From NCBI RefSeq assembly GCF_051020955.1, contig NW_027476409.1, forward strand, positions 62,001-126,000: DNA of 64,000 nucleotides, read 5' to 3'. The translations under genes and the position numbers were made by a program. Positions 22,901 through 33,481 of this stretch are shown in pieces. Source of the stretch: Megalopta genalis. Taxonomy: Eukaryota; Arthropoda; Insecta; Hymenoptera; Halictidae. The notes beneath the pieces are model-generated. The model had not been told where the DNA came from. It made no database searches and saw only the letters and a list, made by a program, of their open reading frames with translations. How positions within the stretch are numbered: position 1 is the stretch's first letter; the number at the start of each line of letters is the position of its first letter.

Positions 22901-25440
22901 GCGAAACACATGATCTAGGATCAAATCAATACGAAGTAGAAGGCTTGGCTTCAAATCCATGCGAAACGTATGATTTATCTTCAAATACTTGCGAACATAA
23001 GGGATATTGCTTCAAATGCATGCGAAACAAACGAGTTAGCTTCAAATTCATGCGAAACACATGGTTTAGCTTCATATTCTTACGAAACAAATGGCTTAGC
23101 TTCAGATACTTGTGATATACATGATTTCGTTTCAACAGTATGTGAAGAAAACATGACAGTTTCAAATCCAAGCGAAACAGATGATTTAGCTTCTAATCAG
23201 TGCGAAGTATAGGGTGTTAGCTTCAAATCCATGCGACAAGAATGATTTATATCCAAATACTTGCGAATATAAGGGATACTGCTCCAAATGCATGCGAAAC
23301 AAACGAGTTAGCTTCAAAATCATGCGAAACACATGGTTTAGCTTCATATTCTTACGAAACAAATGGCTTAGCTGCAGATACTTGTGATAAACATGATTTA
23401 GCTTCAACTGCATAGGAAACAAACGAGCTAGCTTCAAAACCAAGGGAAACACATAATTTTGCTGCAAATCAATACGAAGTAGAAGGCTTAGCTTCAAATA
23501 CTTGCGAATCAATTGGTTTAGGTTCAAATACTCACGATCTAAATGAAGTAGGTTCAACTGCATGCGAAACAAACGAGTTAGCTTCAAATCCAAGCGAAAC
23601 ACATGACTTAGCTTCAAATCAATGCGAAGTAAAAGGCTTAGCTTCGAATCCGTGCGAAACAAATGATTCAGCTTCAAATAATTCGGTATAATTGATTTAG
23701 CTTCAAATGCAGACGTAACAAACGAGTTAGCTTCAAATCCATGCGAAACACAGGATTTAGCTTCAAATCAATGCGAAGTAGAAGGCTTAGCTTCAAATCC
23801 ATGCGAAACAAATGATATTTTTCAAGTCCTTGCGATACAATTGATATAGATTCGTATGCAGGCGAAAAAAACGAGTTAGCTTCAAATCCAAGCGAAACAC
23901 ATGATTTAACTTCAAATCAATGCGGAGTAGAAGGCTTAACTTCAAATCAATGCGACACAACTGATTTAGCTTCGAATACTTGCGATATTATTGAAACAGC
24001 TTCAAATGCAGACAACACAATCGAGTTAGATTCAAATCCATCCGAAACGCATGACATAGCTTCAAATTCAAGCGAAACACATGATTTAGCTTCAAATCAA
24101 TGTAAAGTAGAAGGCTTATCTTCAAATCCATGAGGGACGAAAGATTTAGGTTCAAATACTTGCGAGTATAAGTGATACAGCTTCAAATGCAGGCGAAACA
24201 AACGAGTTAGATTCACATCCATGCCAAACACATGATTTAGCTTCAAATTCTTGCGAAACACAAGGTTTAGCTTCAAATTCATGCGATACGAATGGTTTAG
24301 CTTCAAATACTTGCGGCATAATTGAAACAGCTACAAATGCAGACAAAACAAACGAGTTAGATTCACATCCGGGCGAAACAAATGATTTAAATTCATATCA
24401 AAGCGAAGTAGAAGACTTAGCTTCAAATCCATGCAAAACGAATGATTTAGCTTCAAATACTTTCGGTATATATGAAATAGCTTCAAATGCAGGCGAAACA
24501 AACGAGTTAGCTTCAAATTCATGCAAAACACATGATTTAGCTTCCAATCAATGCAAAGTAGAAGGCTTAGCTTCAAATCCATGCGAAACAGATGGGTTAG
24601 CTTCAAATAGTTGCGATATAAATGATATAGCTGAAAATGCAGGCGAAACAAACGAGTTAGCTTCAAATCCATGCGAAACAAATGATTTAGCGTCAAATAC
24701 TTGCGTTATAAATGATATAGCTTCTAATCCATGCGAAACTCACGATTTAGCTTCAAATCAATGCGAACTAGATGTTTTAGATTCATATCCATGCCAAACA
24801 AATAATTTAAATTCAGATACTTGGGATATATGTGATATAGCTTCAAATGCAGACGAAACAAAACGAGTTAGCTTCAAAATCCATGCGATACAAATGACTT
24901 AGCTTCAACTCAATGCGAAGTAGAAGGCTTAGCTTCAAATCCATGCGAAACAAATGATTTTTCTTCAAATCAATACGAAGTAGAAGGCTTAGCTTCAAAT
25001 GCTTGCGAATCAAATGGTTTAGCTTCAAATACTCACGATCTAAATGAAGTAGGTTCAACTGCATGCGAAACAAACGAGTTAGCTTCAAATCCAAGCGAAA
25101 CACATGACTTAGCTTCAAATCAATGCGAAGTAAAAGGCTTAGCTTCGAATCCGTGCGAAACAAATGATTCAGCTTCAAATAATTCGATATAATTGATTTA
25201 GCTTCAAATGCAGACGTAACAAACGAGTTAGCTTCAAATCCAAGCGAAACACATGATTTAACTTCAAATCAATGCGATGCAGATGGATTAGCTTCAAATC
25301 CATGCGAAACAAATGATTTTTTTCAATTTCTTGCGATACAAGTGATATAGATTCGTATGCAGGCGAAACAATCGAGTTAGCTTCAAATCCAAGCGAAACA
25401 CATGATTTAGCTTCAATTTCATGCGAAGCAGAAGGCTTAG

Positions 25441-25893
25441 CTTCAAATCCATGCGAAACGAATGGTTTAGCTTCAAATACTTGCGAATTTAAGTGATATA
25501 GCTTCTTAATGCAGGCGAAACAATCGAGTTAGCTTTAAATCAATGCGAAGTAGAAGGCTTATCTTCAAATCCATTCGAAACAAATGGTTCAGCTTCAAAA
25601 ACTTGCGATATAAATGAAGTAGATTCAAATACAGTCAACACAAACGAGCTAGCTTCAAATCCAAGCGAAACACAAGATTTGATTTAGTTTCAAATCAATT
25701 CCTAGTAGAAGGATTAGTTTCAAATCCATGCAAAACAAATGGTTCAGCTTCAAATACTTGCGATATAAATGAAGTAGCTTCAAATACAGTCAACACAAAC
25801 GAGCTAGCTTCAAATCCAAGCGAAACACAAGATTTATCTTCATATCAACGCGAAGTAGAAGTCTTAGCTTCAAATCCATGCGACACAACTGAT
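25441..25893. repeat. Dispersed array duplication, copy 2 (partner 19501-19953)
   Basis: Near-identical to 19501-19953. The slip TATAGCTTCTTAATGC occurs a third time at about 34728-34744, beyond the BEL/Pao element. Confidence 0.88.
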
Positions 25894-26236
25894 GTAGCTT
25901 CGAATACTTGAGATATTATTGAAACAGCTTCAAATGCAGACGACACAATCGAGTTAGCATCAAATCCATGCAAAACGAATGATATTGCTTCAAATTCAAG
26001 CGAAACACATGATTTAGCTTCAAATCAATGTGAAGTAGAAGGCTTATCTTCAAATCCATGAGGAACGAAAGATTTAGCTTCAAATACTTGCGAATATAAG
26101 TGATATAGCTTCAAAGGCAGGCGATACAAACGAGTTAGATTCACATCCATGCCAAACACATGATTTAGCTTCAAATTCTTGCGAAACACAAAGTTCAGCT
26201 TCAAATTCATGCAAAACAAATGGTTTAGCTTCAAAT

Positions 26237-26241
26237 ACTTG
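26237..26241. other. Target-site duplication of the BEL/Pao element, left copy
   Basis: ACTTG before the LTR start TGTTTTT; repeated at 33482-33486 after the other LTR. Confidence 0.92.
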
Positions 26242-26988
26242 TGTTTTTCCGCGTATTTGATATTCGCGGTTCCCTACAACTTTTCAAGTTGCTAGGGATA
26301 CTAAGCTGAGTTTTTTTCTTTAACTTGGAATATATTTGAACATTCAACTTCACATCGATACAGAGTATAATTTTTAGAGAGTAGACTATTCTGTGTTCGG
26401 GTTGGTGGAAGAATGAATGTTGTGTGTTGTGTCTTCTCGGAGGTAAGTTCGGTGTGGGTGTGTTCTAAATTTGGGACAGTCGGATTTGTGGATTATTCAT
26501 TTTTTGCGAGGAGTGAGGGAAACGGTCGCCCTGACTGATTGGAGTACAAAATTCGAAAGGTGACCGCCCCAAACTAAGGGTCACCCGCAGGTAGTGCTCG
26601 TGCCCTCGGGTGACGCCCGCGAAGTAACCCGAGTGTCCCAAGGATAAGCCGTAGCAAACAATGATCCGGAAAATGCCTCTTCTCGGTGGAACATGCATAT
26701 CGTAAAAAACGGCTAGAATTGATATTTGGTGACCAACTGTGGGTCATAAAAGAAATACTTGAATAGAAGACGGAAATGGCTTTCAACGAAATTGTTTACT
26801 ACGGGTGTTCTGGCATTTCGATTGCTTCGTCCAAAATATGCTATTTCCTAGGGCCTTAGGTCCCTGGGTTATCCACATCTGGCAATTTTCCGCTTCCCAA
26901 GGACGGACGTAGATGGTCAATAATGTTTGACTCGAGGACACCATTTTTCCTCGCTTGATTTATAAAGGTGCCGTCATACAACGGAACA
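26242..26988 (-). repeat. BEL/Pao 3' LTR
   Basis: 747 bp, TGTTTTTCC...GGAACA on the + strand, paired with 32734-33481. A short open frame at 26465-26698 (-) is shared by both LTRs and is not a gene I recognise. Confidence 0.95.
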
Positions 26989-27000
26989 TTCTCCCCCCGT
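26989..27000 (-). other. BEL/Pao polypurine tract
   Basis: Directly inside the 3' LTR the minus strand reads ACGGGGGGAGAA, a strong purine run in the expected position. Confidence 0.8.
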
Positions 27001-27206
27001 TGAGAGGGTACTGATCAAGATCGAGTTGACAGGTGTGTTTGATGGTGAGTGGTTGTTTATGTTTGTATGTCTGAATTTACTTGGCTAATATTAAGATATA
27101 TATGATTGGGAACTTAAAATGCTACATTACAATGTTGGCGACGCTTGGTATGGAATAGAAGTTTTGCCTTATGACCTATAAGATTAACAATAGTGAAACC
27201 TTTTTC
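27001..27206 (-). other. BEL/Pao 3' untranslated region
   Basis: About 200 bp between the pol stop (TAG at 27209-27207) and the purine tract. No open frame of note is present, so there is no env. Confidence 0.7.
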
Positions 27207-30200
27207 CTATTCACATATTTCATGTCCTACCATGGTTAAGTTGTTCTCTCGTGGTCGATCCTCCGAGTGACACAATAACGGTACAAGTTTTTTCACGCTC
27301 CGGTCGAACACGTTTGAGGCTATCCTGACAGTAGCTACGCGAACAATGCCGTCGGAGCCTGGGTGAGTTTTAATGATTCGTCCGAGAGGCCAGTGCATTG
27401 AGGGTACGTTGTCTTCTCTGAGCAGAACGATTGCACCTTCGATGATGGAATGTTGACCCCTGGTCCATTTATTGCGATTTGCCAATTGATTCAGATATTC
27501 ACGATGCCAGCGCTTCCAGAAATGTTGTTTCAATTGTTGAACACGCTGCCATGCTGATAATCGATTTGCAGGGGTTCCTTGTAGATCGCGATCGCGCAAG
27601 CTCGTGAGTGCATCACCGATGAGAAAATGACCTGGAGTGAGTGCGAGGAGCTCGGAGGGATCTGAAGAAAGTGGAGTGAGGGGTCGAGAGTTGAGGATAG
27701 CTTCGACATCGATAATCAGTGTATTAAGCCCTTCAAATGTGAGTAACTCCGGGCCTACGACGCGTTTTAGATGATATTTAAAAGACTTTACCGCAGCTTC
27801 CCATAAGCCTCCAAAATGTGGAGCTTGTGGAGGAATAAAATGCCAATTGATGGCTCGTTCAATGAGGAAGGTATTGATTTTTTTGAGATGGTCGTCTGAT
27901 CGTAAGAGTTCTCGGAGTTCTCGTAGTTCATTATTGGCTCCCTTGAAATTTGTACCGTTATCTGAATATAAGTTCACACAAAATCCCCTTCTTGCGATGA
28001 ATCGACGTAATGCTCCAATGAATGCTTCGCTGGTTAGGTCACTGACTAGTTCAAGATGAATCGCTTTTATTGCGAGACAAACAAAGACTGCCACATAAAC
28101 CTTGACTCGACCGCGGTTGCGGTGTTGTTTTTCTTTGATAAAAAAAGGTCCGCAGTAGTCGATTCCTACGTTTGTGAATGGACGCGATTCTGTCACTCGT
28201 GCTATTGGTAGATTACCCATAATATATTCCACGGATGGAGGACTTGCTCGCCGGCAACGTACACATCCATGAATGGTTCTCCATACCAGACTTCTACCGT
28301 CTATTGGCCAGTACGTTCGTCTTAGTGAATATAACGTGGTTTGTGCTCCCGCATGTAGAAGATTCTTGTGTTCATTCATTATGATGCAGGTGGTGATATG
28401 TGATTTTGGAAGGAGAATTGGATGTTTTTGCGAGTAGGTCAGAGTTGAGTTTTTGAGACGTCCTCCCACTCTCAGAAGTCCGTCTTGATCGAGAAATGGA
28501 TTCAATTTGGCCAGTTTTCCGTGTAGATAGGGATCCGATTGACGACGAAGCGCCAGTATTTCTGTTTTGAAATATATTTCCTGGAGCATTCTGAGGATGG
28601 TAACCCTTGATTGGGATAGTTCAGAAACAGTCAGGCTTCCCTTAATGATTCGACCCGGCCTCCATCGCCGACAGAGTGCAATGACTCGCACTAATTTTGT
28701 CCATGATGAATACCGTTCGAGGATTTTCGCGTCTTTTGTGACAGGAATTGTTGCCATGCAAATTGCGATTTTTCGCTCCGGATCGTTAATGTGTAGAACT
28801 GTTTCCCAAGTAGGCCAGTGCGAGTGCTCTTGTTGGAGCCAAGATGGACCGTTCTGCCAAACGGATGATTGTAAAAAGTCTTTAATTGTTTGACCCCGCG
28901 ACAACAAATCTGCAGGGTTGTCTGTAGAACTGACGTGGCGCCAATCTGTGATGGTTGTAGTTGATTGAATTTCAGACACTCTGTTAGCGACGAAGGTTTT
29001 TAAGGTGTGTGGTGAGGATCTCAACCAATGTAAAACTATCGTGGAATCTGTCCAATATACTGTGTGTTCGATCTGCAGGTCTAGTGCCTTCTTCACGGTG
29101 GTCATGAGCGATGCTAGCAACACCGACCCACATAATTCGAGTCGCGGAATGGATTTGCTCTTTAAAGGTGCGACTCTGGATTTTGCGACTAGAAGTTCCA
29201 CGATTGTCTCCCCGTGATTGTTCTGAGATCGAATATACACGCAGGCCCCGTAGGCTCTTTCGCTAGCATCGCAGAACCCATGTAGTTCAATGTTGGATGC
29301 AGATTGAATGATGGTTTTTCGCCGGAATCTTGCCTGGTTGAGCAGAGGTAATTGAGAGTAATATTGACTCCATTTATTGTGTATTGCCATGGGTAAGGAT
29401 TCGTCCCAATCGATTCTTAAAGTCCAGAGCTCCTGAAAGATTAGTTTTGCCGTAATGATGACTGGTCCTAATAGGCCTAGAGGGTCATAAATTTTTGCAA
29501 TTTCTGAACTAATAAAGCGTTTGCTGGCGCGGGGTGTGTGGAGAATGGGTCTAACAGTGTAGGTGATGGAGTCATCTGCCGAATTCCAGACTATCCCTAA
29601 AGTTTTGACGATTGATGATTCGCCTAAATGTAATTGTTGATTTATGTTTTCGTCGGATAGATCTTCGAGTAAACGTTTGTCGTTGGATGCCCATTGCCTG
29701 ATGTGTAACCCTGCTGTGTTGAGTAATGATGTTAATTCCTTGCGCAATGAGATGGCTTCTTGGATCGTGGGGGTTCCAGTTATCAGATCGTCTACATAGA
29801 AATCTTGTTTTAAAACTTTGGACGCCTGGGGAAACCGGTGATGTTCATCGTCCGCTAATTGGGTTAAGCATCGTATGGCCAAATAGGGCGCTGCTGATAG
29901 TCCGAACGTGACGGTGTTCAGTTGGAACGTCTTAATGTTGTCGTTATGGTCTCGCCAGAGTACTTGTTGAAATTTCCTATCTTCTGGACGTATTAAAAAT
30001 TGTCGGTACATCTTTTCGATGTCACCAGTGACAACGTATTGATGTGTGCGGAATCTCAGAAGAATATACAATAAATCATCTTGGATTTTGGGGCCAGTAT
30101 GTAGTACGTCGTTGAGTGATAGACCCGTGCTTGAGGCAGCTGATCCGTCGAAAACGATGCGGAGCTTGGTGGTTTGGCTGGACATCTTGAGTACCCCGTG

Positions 30201-31145
30201 GTGTGCAAGGTAATAGCCTTCGTTGGGATCAGGGATCTCGGACATGTGGCCAAGATCCAGATATTCCTTAAAAATAGCTTTATACTGATTGTTTAACTCC
30301 GGATCTCGTTTTAACCTTCTTTCTAAGGATAGAAATCGTTTATAGGCTGCTGACTTCGATTCTCCGAGTTTTGGTTTGTCGTTGTTGAATGGAAGTGATA
30401 CGACGTATCTTCCTTCCGCGTTTCGTGTGATCGTGTTTTTGAAATATTCCTCACATGCTGTTTCTGCTTCTGAGAAATGAGGTATTTGTGGACCGTCTTC
30501 AATTTCCCAAAAACGTGTGAGATCGAATTGGAGTGATGTGTGTGTGTGGCATGAAGCACTTCTTATTGGTTTGAATGTGGGTGCGCTCCCCCCGATTACC
30601 CAACCCAACATTGTTTTCTGGAGATATAGGTCTGGGTCATCGGGTTGTGAAAGATTGATCTGACCTACACTTAAAATGGATAATGCCGTGCCGGCCCCTA
30701 ACAGCATGTCGATTGGTGCCGGGCGGTGGAACGTAGGATCTGCGAGTTCGATGTTTCTTGGGATGTTTAGGGTAGCGCGATCAATTGTATCGCCTGGAAT
30801 TGCGGTTGCAATGTTGGGCACGACTAAAAAGGTGAGAGTTCGTTGATAGTTCTTGATTCTGGAACGGATGGTGGCCTTGACGATGTGTTTCGCTACAGTA
30901 GTGAGAGTATCGAGCGCGCCGACCGGAATAGAACAATGTTTTAGAGGTAAGGAGAGTTTCTTTGCAAGATCTTGTGTCATGAAATTTGTGGTCGAGCAGG
31001 TGTCGATTAAAGCCCGGCATGTCACTGGTTTATGTGTCTTACTGATAGCGTGGATGATTGCCGTAACCAAAAGGTCGTTTGATTGGGAGTCTACAATAAA
31101 AATGTTGTGAGTGTCCCTGTCCCTTGAGATCCCACGAGGAAATAG
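27207..31145 (-). CDS. BEL/Pao Pol polyprotein (protease, RT, RNase H, integrase)
   Basis: Complete pol frame, open from the codon after the gag TGA. Residues below count from the TTG-initiated frame at 31070. Aspartic protease DTCST at 23-27, with Cys where most families have Gly. RT with D350 in TGDIEKMY and YVDD at 425-428. RNase H with D601 in GFCDASERAYGA, E645, and D675 in WTDSTIVL. Integrase finger H901, H906, C936, C939. Integrase core D971 in GIDYCGP, D1037 in YSDNGTNF and E1091 in GGLWEAAVK. A DUF5641-like tail runs from about 1183 (HFWKRWHREYL) to 1265. All catalytic acids are present and the length is normal for BEL/Pao. It has no convincing ATG start of its own, so it is probably made as a gag-pol fusion by stop readthrough. 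Confidence 0.95.
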   Translation of the reverse strand, partial: LFPRGISRDRDTHNIFIVDSQSNDLLVTAIIHAISKTHKPVTCRALIDTCSTTNFMTQDLAKKLSLPLKHCSIPVGALDTLTTVAKHIVKATIRSRIKNYQRTLTFLVVPNIATAIPGDTIDRATLNIPRNIELADPTFHRPAPIDMLLGAGTALSILSVGQINLSQPDDPDLYLQKTMLGWVIGGSAPTFKPIRSASCHTHTSLQFDLTRFWEIEDGPQIPHFSEAETACEEYFKNTITRNAEGRYVVSLPFNNDKPKLGESKSAAYKRFLSLERRLKRDPELNNQYKAIFKEYLDLGHMSEIPDPNEGYYLAHHGVLKMSSQTTKLRIVFDGSAASSTGLSLNDVLHTGPKIQDDLLYILLRFRTHQYVVTGDIEKMYRQFLIRPEDRKFQQVLWRDHNDNIKTFQLNTVTFGLSAAPYLAIRCLTQLADDEHHRFPQASKVLKQDFYVDDLITGTPTIQEAISLRKELTSLLNTAGLHIRQWASNDKRLLEDLSDENINQQLHLGESSIVKTLGIVWNSADDSITYTVRPILHTPRASKRFISSEIAKIYDPLGLLGPVIITAKLIFQELWTLRIDWDESLPMAIHNKWSQYYSQLPLLNQARFRRKTIIQSASNIELHGFCDASERAYGACVYIRSQNNHGETIVELLVAKSRVAPLKSKSIPRLELCGSVLLASLMTTVKKALDLQIEHTVYWTDSTIVLHWLRSSPHTLKTFVANRVSEIQSTTTITDWRHVSSTDNPADLLSRGQTIKDFLQSSVWQNGPSWLQQEHSHWPTWETVLHINDPERKIAICMATIPVTKDAKILERYSSWTKLVRVIALCRRWRPGRIIKGSLTVSELSQSRVTILRMLQEIYFKTEILALRRQSDPYLHGKLAKLNPFLDQDGLLRVGGRLKNSTLTYSQKHPILLPKSHITTCIIMNEHKNLLHAGAQTTLYSLRRTYWPIDGRSLVWRTIHGCVRCRRASPPSVEYIMGNLPIARVTESRPFTNVGIDYCGPFFIKEKQHRNRGRVKVYVAVFVCLAIKAIHLELVSDLTSEAFIGALRRFIARRGFCVNLYSDNGTNFKGANNELRELRELLRSDDHLKKINTFLIERAINWHFIPPQAPHFGGLWEAAVKSFKYHLKRVVGPELLTFEGLNTLIIDVEAILNSRPLTPLSSDPSELLALTPGHFLIGDALTSLRDRDLQGTPANRLSAWQRVQQLKQHFWKRWHREYLNQLANRNKWTRGQHSIIEGAIVLLREDNVPSMHWPLGRIIKTHPGSDGIVRVATVRIASNVFDRSVKKLVPLLCHSEDRPRENNLTMVGHEICE

Positions 31146-31148
31146 TCA
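31143..31148 (-). promoter_or_regulatory. Gag-pol stop codon in a readthrough-type context
   Basis: The minus strand reads TGA CTA. UGA followed by CUA is a known leaky stop context in metazoans. Here it is the only barrier between gag and an otherwise complete same-frame pol. Function is inferred; the alternative is a simple nonsense mutation. Confidence 0.55.
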
Positions 31149-32471
31149 CCGATTGCACAAAGGTTGGTTTGGCTCAGTGATTTCTTCTTGTGGAGCTGTA
31201 GTTGATTTGGATGTGTGTGTGGTCGTAGTTGCGGAGGTGGAGGGTTTCTGATTCACCGTATCGTTTGGTTGATGTATAAGAGTGTGGTGACGTTGGTTGC
31301 AAATTCGGCATGTGAAAATCGAGCGGCATATGTTAGTGGTGTGGCCAGGTCGTAAACAATTGTGGCACAATGAATTTTTAGTAGCATTTTCTAATCGCGT
31401 AGTGGGGGAAGCTGAATTGAAGACTTCACAATCCCGAACCATGTGTGACCCGTTGCAGATTGGACATTGCGCAGGTTTGGCGGTGAAAAATGTCTGTGTC
31501 TTCGAGTAGTTTGCGTGGATACTTTTAGGAGATGTATTTACTGAGGGGTGACGAGTTCTGGAGATTAGATTGGTTCCGTTGACAACTATTGAACAGTTTG
31601 CTCGTTTTCGTAAGAATTTGATGAGGTGCGTGTATGATGGCATTTGCTTGTCTGGTAACGTGAGTTCCCATTGCAAAATTGTATCTGAATTGAGTTTTGA
31701 TAGGATTGTTGATATAAGAAGTGTGTTCCAAGTTGCTACGGGTTCCCCGAGATTGTTTAATGCGCGTAGATGTTGATTCAAGGTGTCTAGTAAATCGTCG
31801 ATTGCTTCGGGTGTGTCTTTTGCGAGCTTCGGAATCTCTCGAATCGCATCACAATGTCGTAAAAGGGTTTTGCGTAGACAGTCGAATTTTTCTTTCAGTA
31901 TTTCAATGGCGGCAGGATAGTTCACATCGGTCGTTGTTAACGATTTGATGCATGCGGCGGCCTTCCCGGTGAGGGTTGATCTTAGGTATTGCAATTTTTG
32001 CACTAAGGTGAGGTTTTCGTTGCGGTCGATCGTCGATGAAAACAGGTCGTAGAAGGATGACCAATTTTCAATGGTTCCGTCGAATGTCGGTAATCGCATC
32101 TCCGGTAATTTTACGGCTATGGGGGCTGATACGATAGATGCTGTTGACTCAGTAAGGTTGTTGCGCGTGTTGTTCCGTGACTCGTCTTGTTGAAGAATTC
32201 GTTTTGCACGAGCTACAACTGCGTAATAATCGCATTGGATCTCTGATCGTCGCGTTTCTTCCGATGAATCTAGCGTTTCTATTTCGAATTGTATATCATC
32301 GAACCGATTCCATGATTTAACAAGTCCATTGAGATGTTCTGTTATTAATAGTTTATCGCAGTGATCTGGATCTTGTGAATTGTCCAGAACTCTGGTAAGT
32401 GTTGTGATTTGACCGATAATGTTACCACGTTTGCGGCGTAACGTGCTGATTTGGATGTCTGCGGAAGCCAT
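31146..32471 (-). CDS. BEL/Pao Gag, 441 residues
   Basis: Particle and nucleic-acid-binding protein of the element. It starts at ATG 32471 (MASADIQIST), after a 240-bp leader. A charged N-terminal helical region (about 10-105) precedes a DUF1759-like domain (about 118-260) with the signature LPTFDGTIENWSSFYDLF (128-145). Three Cys-His motifs follow: C336, C339, H343, C348; the CCHC C369, C372, H377, C382; and C388, C391, H395/H396, H400. The C-terminus (401-430) is Ser/Thr-rich. It ends at TGA 31148-31146, and pol continues in exactly the same frame. Confidence 0.93.
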   Translation of the reverse strand: MASADIQISTLRRKRGNIIGQITTLTRVLDNSQDPDHCDKLLITEHLNGLVKSWNRFDDIQFEIETLDSSEETRRSEIQCDYYAVVARAKRILQQDESRNNTRNNLTESTASIVSAPIAVKLPEMRLPTFDGTIENWSSFYDLFSSTIDRNENLTLVQKLQYLRSTLTGKAAACIKSLTTTDVNYPAAIEILKEKFDCLRKTLLRHCDAIREIPKLAKDTPEAIDDLLDTLNQHLRALNNLGEPVATWNTLLISTILSKLNSDTILQWELTLPDKQMPSYTHLIKFLRKRANCSIVVNGTNLISRTRHPSVNTSPKSIHANYSKTQTFFTAKPAQCPICNGSHMVRDCEVFNSASPTTRLENATKNSLCHNCLRPGHTTNICRSIFTCRICNQRHHTLIHQPNDTVNQKPSTSATTTTHTSKSTTAPQEEITEPNQPLCNR

Positions 32472-32712
32472 TGTAGGAAAACGGGACGCGATATGGGAAT
32501 CGATGATGCTATGAATGAGCCTACCTTTGTGATGCGAAGAATTGAATGATTGGGTTTTGCTGATGTTCCTGTTTCCTTGTGGCTCTGAAGGCGGATGTGT
32601 ACTAGGATTTCAGAGTTGCTAGCGTGGATCGGCCTGATACTGGTGGTGTTGTGATCCTATGAATGATCATCTGTTGGTTGTGTTGTCGATGTCTGTTGAA
32701 TTCACAAACACT
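32472..32712 (-). other. BEL/Pao 5' leader
   Basis: Untranslated region between the primer site and the gag ATG, about 240 bp. I see no conserved element beyond what its position implies. Confidence 0.65.
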
Positions 32713-32732
32713 AAATCCGGCTCGAAGGACCA
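32713..32732 (-). other. BEL/Pao primer-binding site, tRNA-Tyr type
   Basis: One base inside the 5' LTR, the + strand reads AAATCCGGCTCGAAGGACCA. From memory this is the 3' end of animal tRNA-Tyr plus its CCA tail. The reverse-complement acceptor CCTTCGA is the start of tRNA-Tyr. It is a primer site, not a tRNA gene, since the rest of the cloverleaf is absent. Confidence 0.85.
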
Positions 32733-32733
32733 A

Positions 32734-33481
32734 TGTTTTTCCGCGTATTTGATATTCGCGGTTCCCTACGACTTTTCAAGTTGCTAGGGATACTAAGCTG
32801 AGTTTTTTTTCTTTAACTTGGAATATATTTGAACATTCAAATTCACATCGATACAGAGTATAATTTTTAGAGAGTAGACTATTCCGTGTTCGGGTTGGTG
32901 GAAGAATGAATGTTGTGTGTTGTGTCTTCTCGGAGGTAAGTTCGGTGTGGGTGTGTTCTAAATTTGGGACAGTCGGATTTGTGGATTATTCATTTTTTGC
33001 GAGGAGTGAGGGAAACGGTCGCCCTGACTGATTGGAGTACAAAATTCGAAAGGTGACCGCCCCAAACTAAGGGTCACCCGCAGGTAGTGCTCGTGCCCTC
33101 GGGTGACGCCCGCGAAGTAACCCGAGTGTCCCAAGGATAAGCCGTAGCAAACAATGATCCGGAAAATGCCTCTTCTCGGTGGAACATGCATATCGTAAAA
33201 AACGGCTAGAATTGACATTTGGTGACCAACTGTGGGTCATAAAAGAAATACTTGAATAGAAGACGGAAATGGCTTTCAACGAAATTGTTTACTACGGGTG
33301 TTCTGGCATTTCGATTGCTTCGTCCAAAATATGCTATTTCCTAGGGCCTTCGGTCCCTGGGTTATCCACATCTGGCAATTTTCCGCTTTCCAGGGACGGA
33401 CGTAGATGGTCAATAATGTTTGACTCGAGGACACCATTTTTCCTCTCTTGATTTATAAAGGTTCCGTCATACAACGGAACA
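32734..33481 (-). repeat. BEL/Pao 5' LTR
   Basis: 748 bp, paired with 26242-26988. Near its outer edge it has a 7-bp inverted repeat GTTCCGT/ACGGAAC (33461-33467 and 33474-33480), next to TTTATAAA (33452-33459). That could be a TATA element for minus-strand transcription, although it lies very close to the LTR edge. Confidence 0.95.

Larger units (their letters stand above)
11184..26241. repeat. 30-bp minisatellite array, orientation B, old part
   Basis: About 500 units whose + strand core is TTTAGCTTCAAATCCATGCG followed by AAACACATGA. All five dialects are present. Premature stops and 1-bp slips are frequent, so open frames seldom exceed 130 codons; the longest is about 265. Local block duplications are visible: 11752-12184 with 12175-12628, 14640-15010 with 18110-18480, 14820-16160 with 16230-17360, 17219-18040 with 18480-19300, 20160-20640 with 21800-22450, and 23186-23677 with 24843-25178. 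No gene is visible. Confidence 0.95.
26242..33481 (-). mobile_element. BEL/Pao LTR retrotransposon, 7240 bp, apparently complete
   Basis: Element on the minus strand: 5' LTR 32734-33481, tRNA-Tyr-type primer site 32713-32732, gag 32471-31146, pol to 27207, purine tract 26989-27000, 3' LTR 26242-26988. Both LTRs have TG...CA-type ends and a 5-bp duplication ACTTG flanks the element. The order protease, RT, RNase H, integrase with a DUF5641-like tail, and the DUF1759-type Gag, identify BEL/Pao. No env is present, since only about 220 bp separate pol from the 3' LTR. I count 9 substitutions and one 1-bp indel between the LTRs, which suggests a recent insertion. The only interruption of the coding frame is the TGA between gag and pol. 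Confidence 0.96.

Noticed and set aside
26465..26698. Small gene in the BEL/Pao LTR (also 32958-33218)
   Set aside because: It is present in both LTRs simply because they are copies; no recognisable domain, and the lengths differ between copies.
26989..27206. env gene downstream of BEL/Pao pol
   Set aside because: There is not enough room and no open frame.
27847..28059. Plus-strand open frames inside the BEL/Pao pol (also 28567-28893, 29005-29217) and inside copia (4258-4623, 5748-5963)
   Set aside because: They are shadows of the well-supported minus-strand coding regions, with no recognisable product.
32713..32732. tRNA-Tyr gene
   Set aside because: Only the 3' end with CCA is present, one base from the LTR. 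It is a primer-binding site without the rest of the cloverleaf.
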